Assembly: GCA_944392295.1 (NCBI GenBank)
Contig: CALXWE010000013.1
Span: forward strand, 1-32,335
DNA length: 32,335 bases
Reading direction: 5' to 3'
Source: an uncultured Alphaproteobacteria bacterium
GTDB lineage: Bacteria; Pseudomonadota; Alphaproteobacteria; RF32; CAG-239
Below, one piece after another: positions 31,887-32,335 of the stretch. Under the pieces are notes generated by a model that saw only the letters and a program-made list of their open reading frames with translations, was not told where the DNA came from and did no database searches. The position numbers were made by a program, and so were the translations under genes. How positions within the stretch are numbered: position 1 is the stretch's first letter; each line of letters begins with the position of its first letter.

Positions 31887-32294
31887 TTATGGCACTTCCG
31901 TTTGAGAGGTTGAAGCCGTTTGAAGTAAAGCCTGTTCTTCACTTTCCTCTTCTGCCTCAAGCTCCCCTTCTTCCGGCTCGTATTGTTTCTCGTCTATCAA
32001 TTTAACCGAAAACCATTTCCCGTAGAAATATAACAGTTTTGCCATTTCAAACCACGGCAGATTCCCCGTACGCTCTGATTTTTTTATCCGACATTCCGGA
32101 ATTAATGTTGCCGCCGATACCTTCGAGGCTGATATCCGGTGTTGCGTCCGATAGTCATGCATCCGGTGTAATAGTTGGACATTAAATGATTTTTCACCAC
32201 TTTCGCGTGGCAGCTTCCTTTGCTCATGTTTTTTAACTCCATCTTTGTTTATAAAATTAAAAGAAACCCCCGCGTAAAACGCGGGGTTCTTCAT
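31887..32294 (-). CDS. XRE-like HTH protein, uncertain start, possible frameshift
   Basis: The frame has 135 codons if begun at its only upstream ATG (32294), but that stretch runs through the terminator hairpin of the terminal repeat and is unlikely to be coding. The convincing protein begins around KKHEQRKLPRESG. Its middle (ISASKVSAATLIPECRIKKSE, then FEMAKLLYFYGKW) matches the helix pattern of lambda-repressor/XRE-type DNA-binding domains, and the tail is acidic and Glu rich. An ATG at 32242 is one base out of frame: one extra A in the A6 run at 32229-32234 would give an in-frame start. It is either a frameshifted gene, a sequencing slip, or a gene with an unusual start. No operator or target is visible. 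Confidence 0.5.
   Translation of the reverse strand: MKNPAFYAGVSFNFINKDGVKKHEQRKLPRESGEKSFNVQLLHRMHDYRTQHRISASKVSAATLIPECRIKKSERTGNLPWFEMAKLLYFYGKWFSVKLIDEKQYEPEEGELEAEEESEEQALLQTASTSQTEVP
32258..32288 (-). terminator. Rho-independent terminator inside right repeat
   Basis: Same hairpin as at the left end, read on the minus strand and followed by TTTCTTTTA. It would end transcription from a gene outside the right edge, just before the HTH gene. Confidence 0.8.
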
Positions 32295-32331
32295 ATGCGG
32301 CTATAAGCCTTTAACACTGGCATCCCCTAAA
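32259..32331. repeat. Right copy of 73-bp terminal inverted repeat
   Basis: Perfect reverse complement of 1-73. Four further bases (32332-32335) complete a 77-base end. On the minus strand the possible gene tail reads R L G D A S V K G L, with stop TAG at 32303-32301. Confidence 0.9.
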
Positions 32332-32335
32332 CGGG

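Noticed and set aside
32166..32294. N-terminal NPAFYAG-type peptide of the terminal HTH frame
   Set aside because: This peptide is the translation of the terminator hairpin in the repeat, so it is not treated as real protein sequence.

Overview
The window looks like an AT-rich chromosomal segment from an alphaproteobacterium, probably a host-associated or gut lineage. Three things support this: the gene order ThiE-like / efp / inositol-monophosphatase-like; a coiled-coil gene plus zapA followed by an alphaproteobacterial-type 6S RNA; and an ELM1-family protein, a zinc-less L31 and a VirB8-like protein. The lineage is inferred from synteny and protein character, not from a phylogeny. I see no rRNA, tRNA, CRISPR array or complete insertion sequence.

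Layout. Positions 1-73 are half of a perfect 73-bp inverted repeat whose other half is at 32259-32331. It carries a terminator and what may be the last codons of a gene lying outside the window. Next (82-4661, minus) come a nitronate-monooxygenase-like flavoprotein, an overlapping vWA / PP2C / protein-kinase triad of TerY-P type, and a 44-residue LptM-like lipoprotein. A TlpA-type thioredoxin (4756) and a large cysteine-rich secreted protein (5376-7055) lie on the plus strand. Positions 7492-12438 (minus) hold a TetR regulator, an adaptor and an RND pump, with a palindromic operator upstream. Positions 12574-14979 (minus) are a run of small secreted or lipoprotein genes followed by a DnaJ-like co-chaperone and a DUF1349 protein. 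An ELM1-family gene (15053, plus) converges on yejB, yejA and a membrane protein (16018-20112, minus).

The core region follows: accA (plus), clpX and clpP (minus), two unrecognised genes, a VirB8-like protein divergent from a TolC-like lipoprotein with a cadherin-like tail, a YmdB-type phosphoesterase, 6S RNA, zapA and its coiled-coil neighbour. Then on the plus strand come a degenerate ThiE-like gene, efp, a monophosphatase-fold protein without metal ligands, and rpmE. A short HTH gene with a doubtful start closes the window beside the right repeat copy.

Functional links: the adaptor and RND pump lack a local outer-membrane channel, and the TolC-like lipoprotein is a possible partner. YejAB is a peptide importer without its second permease and ATPase nearby. 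The vWA/PP2C/kinase triad is a probable self-contained phospho-signalling unit. The most unusual items are the dead monophosphatase fold next to efp, the TolC/cadherin-like fusion beside a VirB8-like gene, the membrane-anchored TerY-P kinase, the cysteine-rich secreted protein, and the terminal inverted repeat.
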